Made by a program: the position numbers and the translations under genes. From positions 16,803,331 to 16,867,330 of the forward strand of contig OY783210.1 in the NCBI GenBank assembly GCA_963678705.1: a stretch of DNA of 64,000 bases, in the 5' to 3' direction. Shown here piece by piece: positions 1 to 9,900 of this stretch (the stretch's first letter is position 1; the number at the start of each line of letters is the position of its first letter). The notes under the pieces are model-generated. The model saw nothing but the letters and a program-made list of their open reading frames with translations, searched no databases and was not told where the DNA came from. This stretch comes from Panorpa germanica. Lineage: Eukaryota > Arthropoda > Insecta > Mecoptera > Panorpidae.

Positions 1-504
1 CATTTTATTCTGCACAATTCATTCACCGCGGTCCACTGCTGCAACGATTACACTGTCATTTCTCTTTGTACTAAATATTTAAAAAAAGATCTAGTGAAAT
101 ATGTTTGTATAATACTAGAACAGACTACGTGCGACTGATGAGTAATGTCGAGTTAGTTATATGGCTAGAATTCTCACAATGAAGCATACCTATTGGAGTC
201 AATTGTTCTTTACACATGGTTCTTGTCACATCTCAAATTTTTGTCGTTTGTGTGTTCAGTAGGAGGTCATAGGAGCATTAATATTGCAGAAAGGTATATT
301 TTCTTGTCTCCATATATGCGTCGTAAAAGGTCACGGTGTTGTTTTATAGAAGCGATCGTTGATGTGCACTCAACAACTTCGCTAATGGTTGATTTTGAGT
401 AGCTATTGCTACTATACTATTGCTGCTTGGACCAAGTATAATTGTCGTAGCACCAATCTCTATGTCGGATAGATTTACAGATTTGAAATAAACGTAAGTA
501 ACAC
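1..504. other. intergenic, nothing recognised
   Basis: AT-rich sequence with only short chance open frames. The longest, 69 codons at 193-402 on the plus strand, has no recognisable motif and no splice context, so I do not treat it as a gene. Confidence 0.6.
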
Positions 505-690
505 ATCACTGAATACGTTCGCAGGATGACATATAAATGGAGTCACTAGTGACAAATCCATATAATGTTTAGATAGCACTAACCTTCAAGCAATTTGTGT
601 CAAAATATTATGACAATCCTACTGTTAGTTTACGAGTTACAGCAATTTTAGTGACACTACTTTTATAATATTCAAAACAATGGAAAAACT
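505..690 (+). mobile_element. family A transposon terminus, degenerate copy 1
   Basis: This copy shares an ordered series of blocks with at least five other places in the window. The blocks are a terminal motif like CTCAATAAGTTCGTAGGATG, a short GGCGCC-type block, a block like GACAAATCCATAT, then AAATTTCATGACATTC, AGTTTACGAGTTACA and TTTTAGTGACACTACTTTTG, ending near TTCAAAACAATGG. No long ORF survives here. Related copies lie near 14.8, 35.8, 41.9, 45.7, 52.1 and 55.8 kb. I read it as the end of a cut-and-paste DNA transposon, possibly Tc1/mariner-like, but the superfamily is not proven. Confidence 0.6.
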
Positions 691-2294
691 TGAGTTATCT
701 AACTTTTTCAACAAAGTTCTAATCTGGGAGAAGCCTAATGGTCAACAGAACAAATAGACAATATTCTAGTAACATTAAATGTTGTTATTTCACAACTTAA
801 CAACAAATTAAACATTTGTGATTATTGTTAACAGTGTAGCTTTAACTCTCATGGCAACCCAGTGAAACAAACCTATTCAACTTGCGATAGATTTTACATT
901 TTAAATCTGCATCGTTATACAGCAAACTGTTGACGTATTATTCACCTCTCCTCTTCCCCCACTCATCAACTATCACCATCCTTCATTTTCCTGTATAAGA
1001 CGAGAGTTTTTCCAGCATTTTCCAACAGGGATACGACAGAATCTCGCTCCAGTTCCGTCAACGTATTTTGTATTTGAATGGAACTCGCTACAGGCACCAT
1101 AGCTTACTTTATATAGACTCTGATTTTTTCTTTACTGTTTTTAATTCTCTTTTTTTATTGCGGGTAGCTCCACTAAGGCTATTTCTACGTAATTAAAAAT
1201 AGGGTTTTCAAGTTTTAAAACAAACGTAGTGACAATCTTTTTTTAATGTTTCAGAGCTTAAATCAGCCTTTATAAATCGCAGTAGTTACCAAATAAACTC
1301 ACGAGGGGAAGTTTTTTTTCTTTATGGATTGTAATATGAATTCATTAAAAAGTATAATTGAAACCAAGCGAAAGAATGTTTGGAACTGCGGAAAGAAAGT
1401 CAAAAAATGTTTTTTCTTTTTTGCTTATTCTACACAATTTTATTTAATGTCTGATAATAACGGTTCAGTTAAGGAAATGGTATAATGTCAATTTTACGTA
1501 ATGAAATATGAATTTTAAATTACCGATAAGAAAACATTGGGTCTGTAAATATTTTGTTTTATAAATGCTTCATATATCTGAGTATTTATTGAGCTAGATA
1601 TTTAATAGTTTAGAAATGGTTCCAGCGAAGTAAAATCAAATTCAAACCGATAGATACAAGTCAATAATTGAAACTAAATAGAAATTGCTTTCCCAAAATT
1701 ATTCAAATATCAAATTACTGTATATGTTACAGTTTTTATTGGATTTTGTATTTCCAAACATAGAATTCCCATTGGTTTAACCCAGAACACAAGTAGACGA
1801 ATAGACAGACGGCATGTGCAGTGGAAATCAATAAACCGGCCGCGAATCTTGTTAGTTGTTAACAATGATTGTGCACTAGAATGAAGTTGCATTTAGAACT
1901 GGCACGGGTCAAATGGTCACTGAATAAACAAATAACAGGTCTAGAATCAAAGTGAACTTTGACTTTGTTGCAACAGCAAAAGTCTACTGCAATAAACCAA
2001 TGCAATGGTGCGATTTATTTTATTCGGTAAACTGACCTTTGTGTTACCAATTTCTATTTGTTTTACTTGCGCGCAATGGAAAGGTTATAGAATCACTTAC
2101 TTACACACTACCCTCGTATACAGAAATGAACAAATATAAAAGTAACATTTGCGTAATATGTTTTATGTAACAGAAACATTTACAGTAGCAGAAGCGGTAA
2201 AAAGGTACGCTTTGTATAAAAGGAATTTAACTTTTAAGTTAAATGACCATCCGTTGGATATATTTGCGTTTCTCTTCTATCAACATACAGTAAG
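691..2294. other. intergenic, nothing recognised
   Basis: AT-rich sequence with homopolymer runs and a short pyrimidine-rich patch around 940-1060. ORFs of 60-70 codons here have no motif. I see no RNA gene or repeat terminus that I can name. Confidence 0.55.
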
Positions 2295-3015
2295 CACAAC
2301 AAGGTTTTTTTTTATATACTTTCTCGGGCTTCTTAGGCACGTAGCCTTTTATCGCCCCTAATATTGTTCTGCTTCTTCTTATATGTTATATCCAGACAAC
2401 AAGAATGATCTATTCATGACTACTGCAGTTATAAATTTCGGTTTCTCAATCAAAAAGGGGGTGTTAACAGGAAGCGTCTGCGAAGTCTATAGCACCGCCT
2501 TTTGGAGTCCATTTTTTGCCATTGCTGTATTTTTACATTGCCACAGAATGTGGTCAGGGTCTGCCTCCTCTTCACCACATTCACATTTAGAGTTTGGAAT
2601 GATTTTGTTTCTTGCTAGATGTTTCGGAGCTCCAGTATGATTCATTCTTAGTCTTGAGGTCATCGTTATTAATCTTCTTGGCCATGTTAATTTGGCAAGC
2701 CATGGCTTACGTCTCAGTATTGGTTGTATTTTATAAAATTCTCTACCTTTATCAGAATTATCCCACTTGTCTTGCCAATTTTTCATTTCATTTTTTTCTA
2801 ATTCAGCTTTCATGTCAGATTTTATAAAATATGAAATATATTTATCACAGGAAGCCTTAATTTTCCTTAATTCCCTTATATGACGGTATCCAAATTAGGT
2901 TAATATTTCGGCCCTTATCTATTTCCCTATTTATTTTTTCTTTGACATAATAAATTTTGTTGTCTAATTTTGTATTGATTCCCTTACTGCTTAACGACTG
3001 TATGACACAGCAAGG
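2295..3015 (-). mobile_element. 5'-truncated LINE (family C) with direct-repeat flanks
   Basis: A non-LTR retrotransposon tail on the minus strand. Its body, 2305-3005, starts at the left with a run of T, which is the poly(A) tail read on this strand. About 180 bp of 3' UTR follow, then the end of ORF2. The flanks CACAACAAGG (2295-2304) and CACAGCAAGG (3006-3015) differ at one base and fit a target-site duplication. The 3' UTR recurs on the plus strand at 31836-31993, where the same family again ends in an A-rich tail and is bounded by a 13-bp duplication. That shows the tail is a real family 3' end. Confidence 0.7.
2487..3005 (-). pseudogene. LINE ORF2 C-terminal relic (RNase H end plus zinc motif)
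   Basis: The minus-strand frame from 2813 to 2487 (108 codons) ends in a CEC-type zinc cluster: C-x-C-G, then HILWQC, the usual C-terminal knuckle of jockey/I/R1-type LINE ORF2 proteins. Before it lie the conserved NWQDKWD and a GRxFY-like segment. Upstream on the same strand, around 2813-3000, a different frame reads LIWIPSYKGI followed by EN, which matches the late RNase H motif of I-clade LINEs. It is separated from the longer frame by an apparent one-base shift near 2865. The protein would be the reverse transcriptase-RNase H of a non-LTR element acting on its own RNA. RT and endonuclease are absent because of 5' truncation, so this copy is dead. Confidence 0.72.
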
Positions 3016-3397
3016 TATTTCGTCTCATTCTAATGCTCCTCTTCTCGGTATATTCAATGCACTACGCTTTTAATGAATTAATTGAACACAAACCGTCAAG
3101 TGCTGATCAATGAACGCAAGAATATCAGCAGACCAAGAGTATACATGCATTAAAATTACACAATCCGGAAATTTCCTATCAGATCATTTCCGTCAGAAAT
3201 GCTACCGTTTCAACCAATACGATATTGATCAGTTAACGCACATTTATGAGTAGCCATACTGAGAATACTTATACGATGAATGCAATGACTTCCATGCTGA
3301 TAAATAGACACAACCTTAATTAACAGTTATAGTCCGCTATAGTATTACAGTTTGTCAATTCATCACTAAATATTAAAATCATTTTGCTTTAATAACC
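3016..3397. other. intergenic, nothing recognised
   Basis: No ORF, repeat end or RNA motif that I can support. Confidence 0.5.
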
Positions 3398-3776
3398 CAG
3401 TAAACATTTTGGAGTAAATTCTACTTAATTTTTATTACATATCATGAATTTTTTGTCTGGAACGTGTTCGTTTTCTATTCAGTCGTTCAAAGGAAAGGTC
3501 CTTTTTATGAGCTACAGACATTTCAACGACGGTTCACTGCTGAATTAAAAGCGGAGTAGGTTTATGATTTATGACCGGATAATAAAAATATACCCATGTG
3601 GGAAAGAAACAGAAATACTTAATGAATGATGTTGGAAAAAGAAAGAATATTATTATGAAAAACTAACACAAAATCTGTGACAGGTAGAGAACTTGTAAAG
3701 CGTTAGAATAGAATTGTACGAGTGACTCGAACTTCACCAAATAGGACACTTCACCAAATTGTTTACTGGGAACTGT
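3398..3776. mobile_element. MITE, CCCAGTAAACA family, copy 1
   Basis: The left end reads ACCCAGTAAACATTTTGGAG and the right end reads CACCAAATTGTTTACTGGGA, so the termini are inverted copies of CCCAGTAAACA followed by a TTTGG block. No ORF lies between. The same two termini bound 16747-16999 in the opposite orientation, and one terminus occurs at 30185-30209. The short size, inverted ends and lack of coding sequence fit a non-autonomous DNA transposon. TA dinucleotides beside the 16.7-kb copy would fit a Tc1/mariner-type target. Confidence 0.6.
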
Positions 3777-5200
3777 CTTATTATAGAACTTACAAAATAA
3801 TGTATTTAGTAAAAATTGTAGATAATGTTATTATTTACAAAAAAGCTCTTCACAAAGTTTATGTAACAGTTATAGTTTACAAAGTAAATAATTAAAACTG
3901 ATTACAGCCTTATTTTCAAAGCGGTGGCTGAATGGGCTTGTGTCCTATGTCCTAATTTCTATAAATGTGTACTATATATTGATAAAGTTGGTTACTAGAA
4001 CCTCAAATGTTCGATTATGTTTTAATAACTCCTTATATGTTAAGAGATATTAACAATTAAAAAAGTCATTTTGTCTCTTTAATTATTAAAGGGATTCAAC
4101 GTTGTACAAATTCCAAATGCATGTGACATCACAATCGCTGCCAACCTTACAGCTCATAAATCTCTGCTATATGTATTTATATATCAAAATATCAAATACT
4201 CGTATTATATATTAGTATTGCAAGGAACAACAACATTGCAATATTATGTCTGCCTTAGCAGGGTTAAATAAAATAAAAACTTATTATTCTTTGACTTGAC
4301 TTGATTATTTGACTACCAACAACTACAGAACATTACCACTGCACTGACCTACTCAACAAATAACTGACGTTAAAATGCATTTCACGTCATAAAAATATGG
4401 TCGACCATTTCTAGCGCTAAAACTACAATTCAAATTTTTAATTACTATATCTCCGTCAATATTTAGATATTTAATAAAATAGACACGCCAATACACATTT
4501 ATTAACATCAATTTCAATCAACAATTGAAAAATCGACCACTAAAAAATGAGGACACAAGCCCATTATGGTAAATTCAAATTTAAATTGGAATTGAATTTT
4601 TTTTACATGATGAAAAAAGAAAGAAATTAAATGCTTGGTGCGATGACGGATATCCACAATTAATTACAAAAAAGATTAAACAAAATATTTGAGATAAAAA
4701 TCCCAATTTGAATGTATTAAATTCCTACAAATAAAAATTGTACCACTATGCATATACTATTAAATTTGATTCCTTTGATCCCTTCCACCATGAATTGTAA
4801 TTTATGTATATATAGTATATATGTATATACACACATCGATAATTACTATTAATTAAAGTGATCATTATTGCTCACCTTCCAGCTATTTCACAAACAGCGC
4901 CCTTGCAATCCAATGGTTCACCCACATAAAGTCACCCCCATGGGACACCCCTAACTCCCTGAGTCGCACCAGTTATTAGGAGAGGGTATGAAAGGGGTGT
5001 TTCCGCATCACTGTTTATTCATGCACCACTCCAATTATCACGATTGGCATATGACGACTACCCTTATTCAGTTGTGTTACTACCCCTGCTCATTGAGCGG
5101 AAGTTTAAAAAATTTATCAAGCCTCTAACAAACACAAATAAAAAAAAATCACCCCCTATATTATATTTGCATTTTGTTATTCAAACAAATTATTTTTGAT
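3777..5200. other. intergenic, nothing recognised
   Basis: AT-rich DNA with a GC-richer patch at about 4875-5090 containing C-runs. No ORF above 60 codons and no repeat terminus that I recognise. The last ten bases before the LTR belong to the duplicated target (see 5201-5210). Confidence 0.5.
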
Positions 5201-5210
5201 ATGTATATGT
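5201..5210 (+). repeat. target site of LTR element, left copy
   Basis: ATGTATATGT directly precedes the 5' LTR, and the same ten bases follow the 3' LTR at 12928-12937. The string contains ATGT twice. The true duplication may therefore be 4 bp (ATGT), the usual length for this kind of element, with the rest fortuitous, or all 10 bp. Confidence 0.8.
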
Positions 5211-5958
5211 TGTTGTAAGTACGCATATGTCGCACTTACCTTTTATTTTTAATGATATTAAATGTTAATTATGTAATAGAATTATATTATGTAAACAGTT
5301 TTTGTATTAGTATTAAGATCGTAAAGAATAATTATTTAAGTTTAGCGCTTATAAATATTGTCTCTGGTTTGTGGAGATTAATATTGATTTAATGCTGGTA
5401 ATTCAGTATTGGCGTTCTGTGATGTGAAATAAATTATTATATATTAAATTGCACAAGACGCTGAAAGCCAGTCTTCTCCTGAGTCTCAAAGCAAGCATTA
5501 CTATTCGCAACTTCGTACGTATTGAATAGTGAGCACATTTCAACTATTAATTAAATTATAACACTATAGAATTACATTTTGTTTTATATCTGTCATCTTC
5601 GTTAATCTAATAAAATACTATTGTAATTAAGTAAGCAGATATAATATTACAACGAATAAATGATATATTTTAATAAAAGTGTTTGTATTAATAGTAATAA
5701 AAAGATACTAATTGTTCAACCGTCGCATGTCGCAACGAGGTTACTTTAGACCGCTCAAGTATTCTCTAATTGCAACAATACACCGTCTGAACAAGAATCC
5801 TTATTAATCATCTTAAGAAAGATATTCGATTACTACTGTAATTGGTGTTGGAAGTCGTCAACTGAAGAATCTACTACCAGAAGCTAGCATCCCTGCAGAA
5901 TGTACTAGTAAGCTGAGTAATCTCCTCCAGAACGACAATACGACACAATTTTACAACA
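5211..5958 (+). repeat. 5' long terminal repeat (748 bp)
   Basis: It starts TGTTGTAAGTACGC and ends TTTTACAACA. The first 30 bases form an imperfect palindrome (GTAAGT...ACTTAC). A TATA-like box TATAAATA sits at 5350-5357, and a polyadenylation signal AATAAA at 5428-5433, which suggests U3 of about 170 bp, a short R and a long U5. I found no difference from the 3' LTR. Confidence 0.92.
5350..5357 (+). promoter_or_regulatory. TATA-like box of the 5' LTR
   Basis: TATAAATA lies 140 bp into the LTR. The next AATAAA is about 70 bp downstream, a spacing that would leave both signals in a compact U3-R arrangement. No experimental start is known, so this is inference from motif and position. Confidence 0.45.
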
Positions 5959-5959
5959 T

Positions 5960-5972
5960 TGGTGTCAGGTGG
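5960..5972 (+). other. primer binding site, tRNA-Leu-like
   Basis: One base after the LTR comes TGGTGTCAGG, followed by TGGGG. TGG pairs with the tRNA CCA end. TGTCAGG pairs with the 3' acceptor of leucine tRNAs that end in CCTGACA, with a small discrepancy after ten bases. This is where minus-strand DNA synthesis would begin. The leucine assignment is from memory of animal tRNA ends and is likely but unchecked. Confidence 0.7.
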
Positions 5973-6000
5973 GGTCTCGAAGAGATATTCCTACACATAA

Positions 6001-6261
6001 ATATCCAAGAGGTACGCCCAAAATTTTTTTCTATATATTCTACACCTGGATGCAGATCAATTATTCTGGATACCACTACGTCGATCGATTATTTCCAAGA
6101 TTGCCGAAGAGTACGAGATAGAACGTCAATTCATCTGTATTTCACATAATTTTTCTACAAGTCCGGTGGATGTAAAACAACAGCCCGCTGAACCAGAAAA
6201 AAAGAAATCTTTTGCCCCCAGCGAATGGATGGATGCTTCTAGAACAAATGGAATAATCTAA
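6001..6261 (+). other. open frame without Met in the retrotransposon leader
   Basis: This frame runs 86 codons from just after a TAA to TAA at 6259-6261. Its composition is unlike the surrounding AT-rich non-coding DNA: an IAEEYEIERQ helix-like part, a PAEPEKKK acidic-basic run and a SEWMDAS stretch. It has no ATG until near its end. It may be an exon of a captured gene, or part of a spliced leader product. I do not recognise the protein. Confidence 0.3.
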
Positions 6262-6401
6262 ACTGATGTTAATCGTTTCCAGAACCCTGCACACAGCTGT
6301 ACATAGATCAAAATCGAAAGTTTTTTTTGTTAAGTATAATAAGACAGTATCTTTTTATCTTGTATACAATTATTATCATAAATTGATAATTGTATTTTTT
6401 T

Positions 6402-6645
6402 CTATTAGTAGCATCCTTGTAATTCATTGAAGCTATTATTTTTTTTAGTATTATATTCAATACTTTTGAATATTTGCTATAACCTATCTATTAGTAGCAT
6501 CCTTGTAATTCATTGAAGCTATTATTTTTTAGTATTATATTCAATACTTTTGAATATTTGTTATAAAATAACAATTTTGTAGCATCATTGTTCAATATTT
6601 TTAGTATTATATCCAATACTTTTGAATATCTACTATAATATTTCC
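6402..6645 (+). repeat. 86-bp tandem repeat in the LTR element leader
   Basis: A unit starting CTATTAGTAGCATCCTTG and ending near TTTGAATATTTG occupies 6402-6487 and 6488-6573. A third, more degenerate copy follows (TAGCATCATTG to TTTGAATATC, about 6579-6645). The first two copies differ by a short T-run and a few bases. Confidence 0.8.
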
Positions 6646-6846
6646 TATAATTGTTTCTACAATTATATTAATTCATGTTTAATATTTTTAGAACATCTTT
6701 ATGAACGAGAAAGAATTTTGAAAAGGAGAAGTAAAGAGCTGAAGCAGTTAGATAGCAGTCTGTTCAATCAGAGAGACTACCTTCCTGTTACAACTGCGGT
6801 GTCTGAGCCCCATCGGAAATTTCCTGTGAGTTACTGTTTTCGCTAG
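6622..6846 (+). CDS. 74-codon leader ORF with exon-like core, function unknown
   Basis: The ORF is open from ATG to TAG within the leader. Its first third is AT-rich and unconvincing. The segment 6692-6825 is different: it is preceded by a T-rich tract ending in AG, followed by GTGAGT, and encodes a charged, coding-looking stretch (LYERERILKRRSKEL, then SLFNQRDYLPV). That pattern is that of an internal exon of 134 nt. It could be a captured host exon, or a leader exon used in splicing the element's own RNA. No relation to Gag, Pol or Env is visible. The product, if made from the ATG as drawn, is doubtful. Confidence 0.3.
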   Translation: MNIYYNISYNCFYNYINSCLIFLEHLYERERILKRRSKELKQLDSSLFNQRDYLPVTTAVSEPHRKFPVSYCFR

Positions 6847-6943
6847 CAATTTTTCCTTGTCAGAATCCTATTTTTCGGAGAGTCGTTTATTGGTACAAAA
6901 TAATCTTTAGTCTGTATATTATATATAACTTTAATTAAGTACT

Positions 6944-9900
6944 ATGGCACCGAACGTTCATTCACTCACACTAGTTGAGAATACAATCAATCTAATTAAT
7001 GAGTTTTCAAAAAATCTAGAAGTCCAATCAACATCCTTAACAATAGTTGAATTAAAAATCAAAAACTTAGACAAAGCTTGGGTTAAATATAGTAGTATCG
7101 TAGAAGCATTGCTTCCAACTCTAAAAAATGAAGAAGCTTCGGCTATCGTTAGTAAGTCTATGGAAGTTGAAAGTATTTATGACGACACTCTTATTTACTT
7201 GTTGAATTATAAGCAAACATTTGAGAATGATACACATATTGTAGACGACTCAAAAAGTATAGATTCAATAAAAAATCTGAACTTAAGTCCAATGCAACTA
7301 ACCGTTTTTGATGGAGAATATATTAATTGGCAAAGTTTTATGGAATTATTTACAAATTTAATTCGTAATAATAGTAAACTATCAAGCATTGAAAAAATGC
7401 ATTATTTAAAGTTAAATTTGTCAGGAGAACCACTCAAACTCATAAAGAATTATCCTTTAACAAATGATAATTACGAAATTGTTTGGAACATCCTTTGTAA
7501 ACGTTATGATAACAAGGTAGCACTTATTGAAACCTGTTTAAACAATTTAATAAACTACAATGTTATACGTTTAGAGTCCGAAATCAATATCAAAAAACTA
7601 CTAGATGAAATTAATGAATCGATTAGAGCATTAACCGAATTGGGGATATATTCTAATCATTCAGATTTTATGTTAATACATATTTTAAAGACCAAATTAG
7701 ATTTTAATTCGTCAAAGGAATGGGAAAACAGAAATAATTCTGAATTACCAACCTTAAATGAATTTACAGAGTTTCTGGAGAGACGGTGGCGCAATCTAGA
7801 AAGAAGAAGGCATATTAAAGTCAAAACATATCCAAGCGTTCCTAATTCTAATAGTAAACCAGTTTCAAGCAAGCAAATTCCTAATAAGGTCGAAACAAAA
7901 ACTAAAAATTTGTTCTGTAACCATTGTAAGAAAAGTGGTCATACAGAAAAGTATTGTTTTATTAAGAAGGAAAATCTAGATACGGGTAACCCTATTGCTC
8001 AAGTTAATACTTGTAGGGAGGCTACAATTTTATCAGAACCTTCTACTTGTTGTGAAAGATCGAAACATCTTATATCTGATGGTTCTCAAGTATCTTTTAC
8101 TAACAAGACACAACACAATTCAAATAATGAATTATGTTTTTTTTATGATTTTGATGAGATCAATACGGGTAATTTACAAAATAATAATGATATTCTAAGT
8201 TTTGACAGTAAAAATAAAAATGTTAAGGCTAAGCAAACAGTTGACACTATCCAATTCAAGATGGTCGCAGCCAAAGCTAAAACCGTATCATTTTTATTAG
8301 ATACTGGTTCTCAAATCTCCTTGATTAAACAAAATATTTTAAATAACAATGTCAGAATTAATAATAAATCTAAAATTCTATTGAAGGGTATTTCTGAAGG
8401 CACGCCTTATACCTTAGGTTCACTGAAAACTTCTATAATTTTAGATAGTAATAAGTCGAAACAAACTTTACAGGTTGTGTCAGAAAATTTCCCCATTAAA
8501 CACGATGGAATTATAGGGTTAGATATTTTACGGAAACTAAATGCAGTAATTAATCTAAAAATGAACAGTGTACAATTCTCAGAATGTGGCAAAGTAATTG
8601 AGCTCCCACTTATAAATATAAACAATATCGTTTTACCAGCACGTACGAGGAAGATAATTCCTATGTCAGGTTCTACAGTAGGAGTTTGTGTAGCCAGGGA
8701 ATTGTTACCTGAAGTTTTTTTAGCTAATGCATTAATCAAGCCCGTCAAAAATATTTTCTATATTTCAATAATAAATTCTTCAATAAAAAATATAATACTT
8801 AGTAATTTCAAACCGAATATCATACCGATAGATCAATTTAGTATTTACCATTTTTCAAAATCAAGTCCTAACAACCGTAAGGAACTTTTATTAAACAATT
8901 TAAATCTTTCACATGTCAATTCAGAATTAGTAACAGAATTAATAGAAATCTGTGACAGCTTTAATGACATATTTTTTTTACCGGGAGACAAGTTATCTTG
9001 TACGAGCGCATTAAGTCATAAGATAAAGATTAATTCTTCTAAACCCGTTAACGTTAAACCGTATCGATTGCCCCATGCGCAAAAAGAGATTGTGGAAAAG
9101 CATATTCAGGAACTGTTGGTCAACAACATAATTGAAGAAAGCGACTCACCCTATAACGCACCTTTATTAGTAGTACCAAAGAAACCAGATGCGTTAGGTA
9201 ATAAACAATTCCGCGTAGTAGTCGATTTCCGTAAACTTAACGAGCAGACAACAAGTGACGCCTATCCTTTGCCTCTTATACATGATATACTGGACCAACT
9301 TAGTGGTGCAAAATTTTTCTCTACCCTTGACTTAGCAAGCGGTTTTCACCAGGTCCCTATGCTTCCCGAAGATAAAGAGAAAACAGCATTTAGTGCGAAC
9401 TTTAAACACTATCAATTTGTAAGAATGCCATTCGGACTTAAAGGAGCCCCCCCCATGTTTCAGAGACTTATGTCTCACGTTCTCACAGGTTTGCAAGGAA
9501 TAGATTGCTTAATCTATCTGGACGATGTAGTCATTTTTGGAAAAAACATTTCTGAGCACAACCAAAGATTAAAAAACGTTTTTTCTAAATTACGGGAACA
9601 TAATTTGAAGCTCCAACCATCCAAATGTAACTTTCTACATAAAGATTTGATTTATTTAGGTCACGTTATTAATGAAACAGGTATTCTACCAGATCCTTCT
9701 AAAGTAGAAGCAATAAAGAATTTCCCCATTCCAAACAGTCCTAAACAAATTAAAACATTTTTGGGTATGTCTGGTTATTATCGCCGACATATACCGCATT
9801 ACGCAGAGATAGCCAAACCACTATATAATGCAGCAAACAGTAATGTTAAAGTATTAGAATGGTCAGACCAATGCGACGAATCATTTAAAACTTTAAAAAA

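Larger units (their letters stand above)
5973..6943 (+). other. long untranslated leader with coding-looking segments
   Basis: A leader of about 970 nt precedes the Gag start. It holds three unexpected things: an 87-codon open stretch without Met (6001-6261, rich in charged residues, ending ...DASRTNGII), a three-copy tandem repeat (6402-6645), and a 74-codon ORF (6622-6846) whose last part has exon-like borders. None resembles Gag or Pol. They could be captured host sequence or element-specific small proteins. Confidence 0.6.

Noticed and set aside
2612-2827. plus-strand 71-codon ORF
   Set aside because: It is the mirror of the LINE ORF2 relic on the minus strand and has no motif of its own.
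5973-6943. possible env gene upstream or downstream of pol
   Set aside because: No signal peptide, furin-like site or membrane segment in any frame of the leader or the 286 bp after pol.
8407-8748. minus-strand ORFs inside the gag-pol gene (also 7207-7389, 7657-7872, 10987-11352)
   Set aside because: Reverse-strand shadows of a gene with clear motifs in the plus frame.
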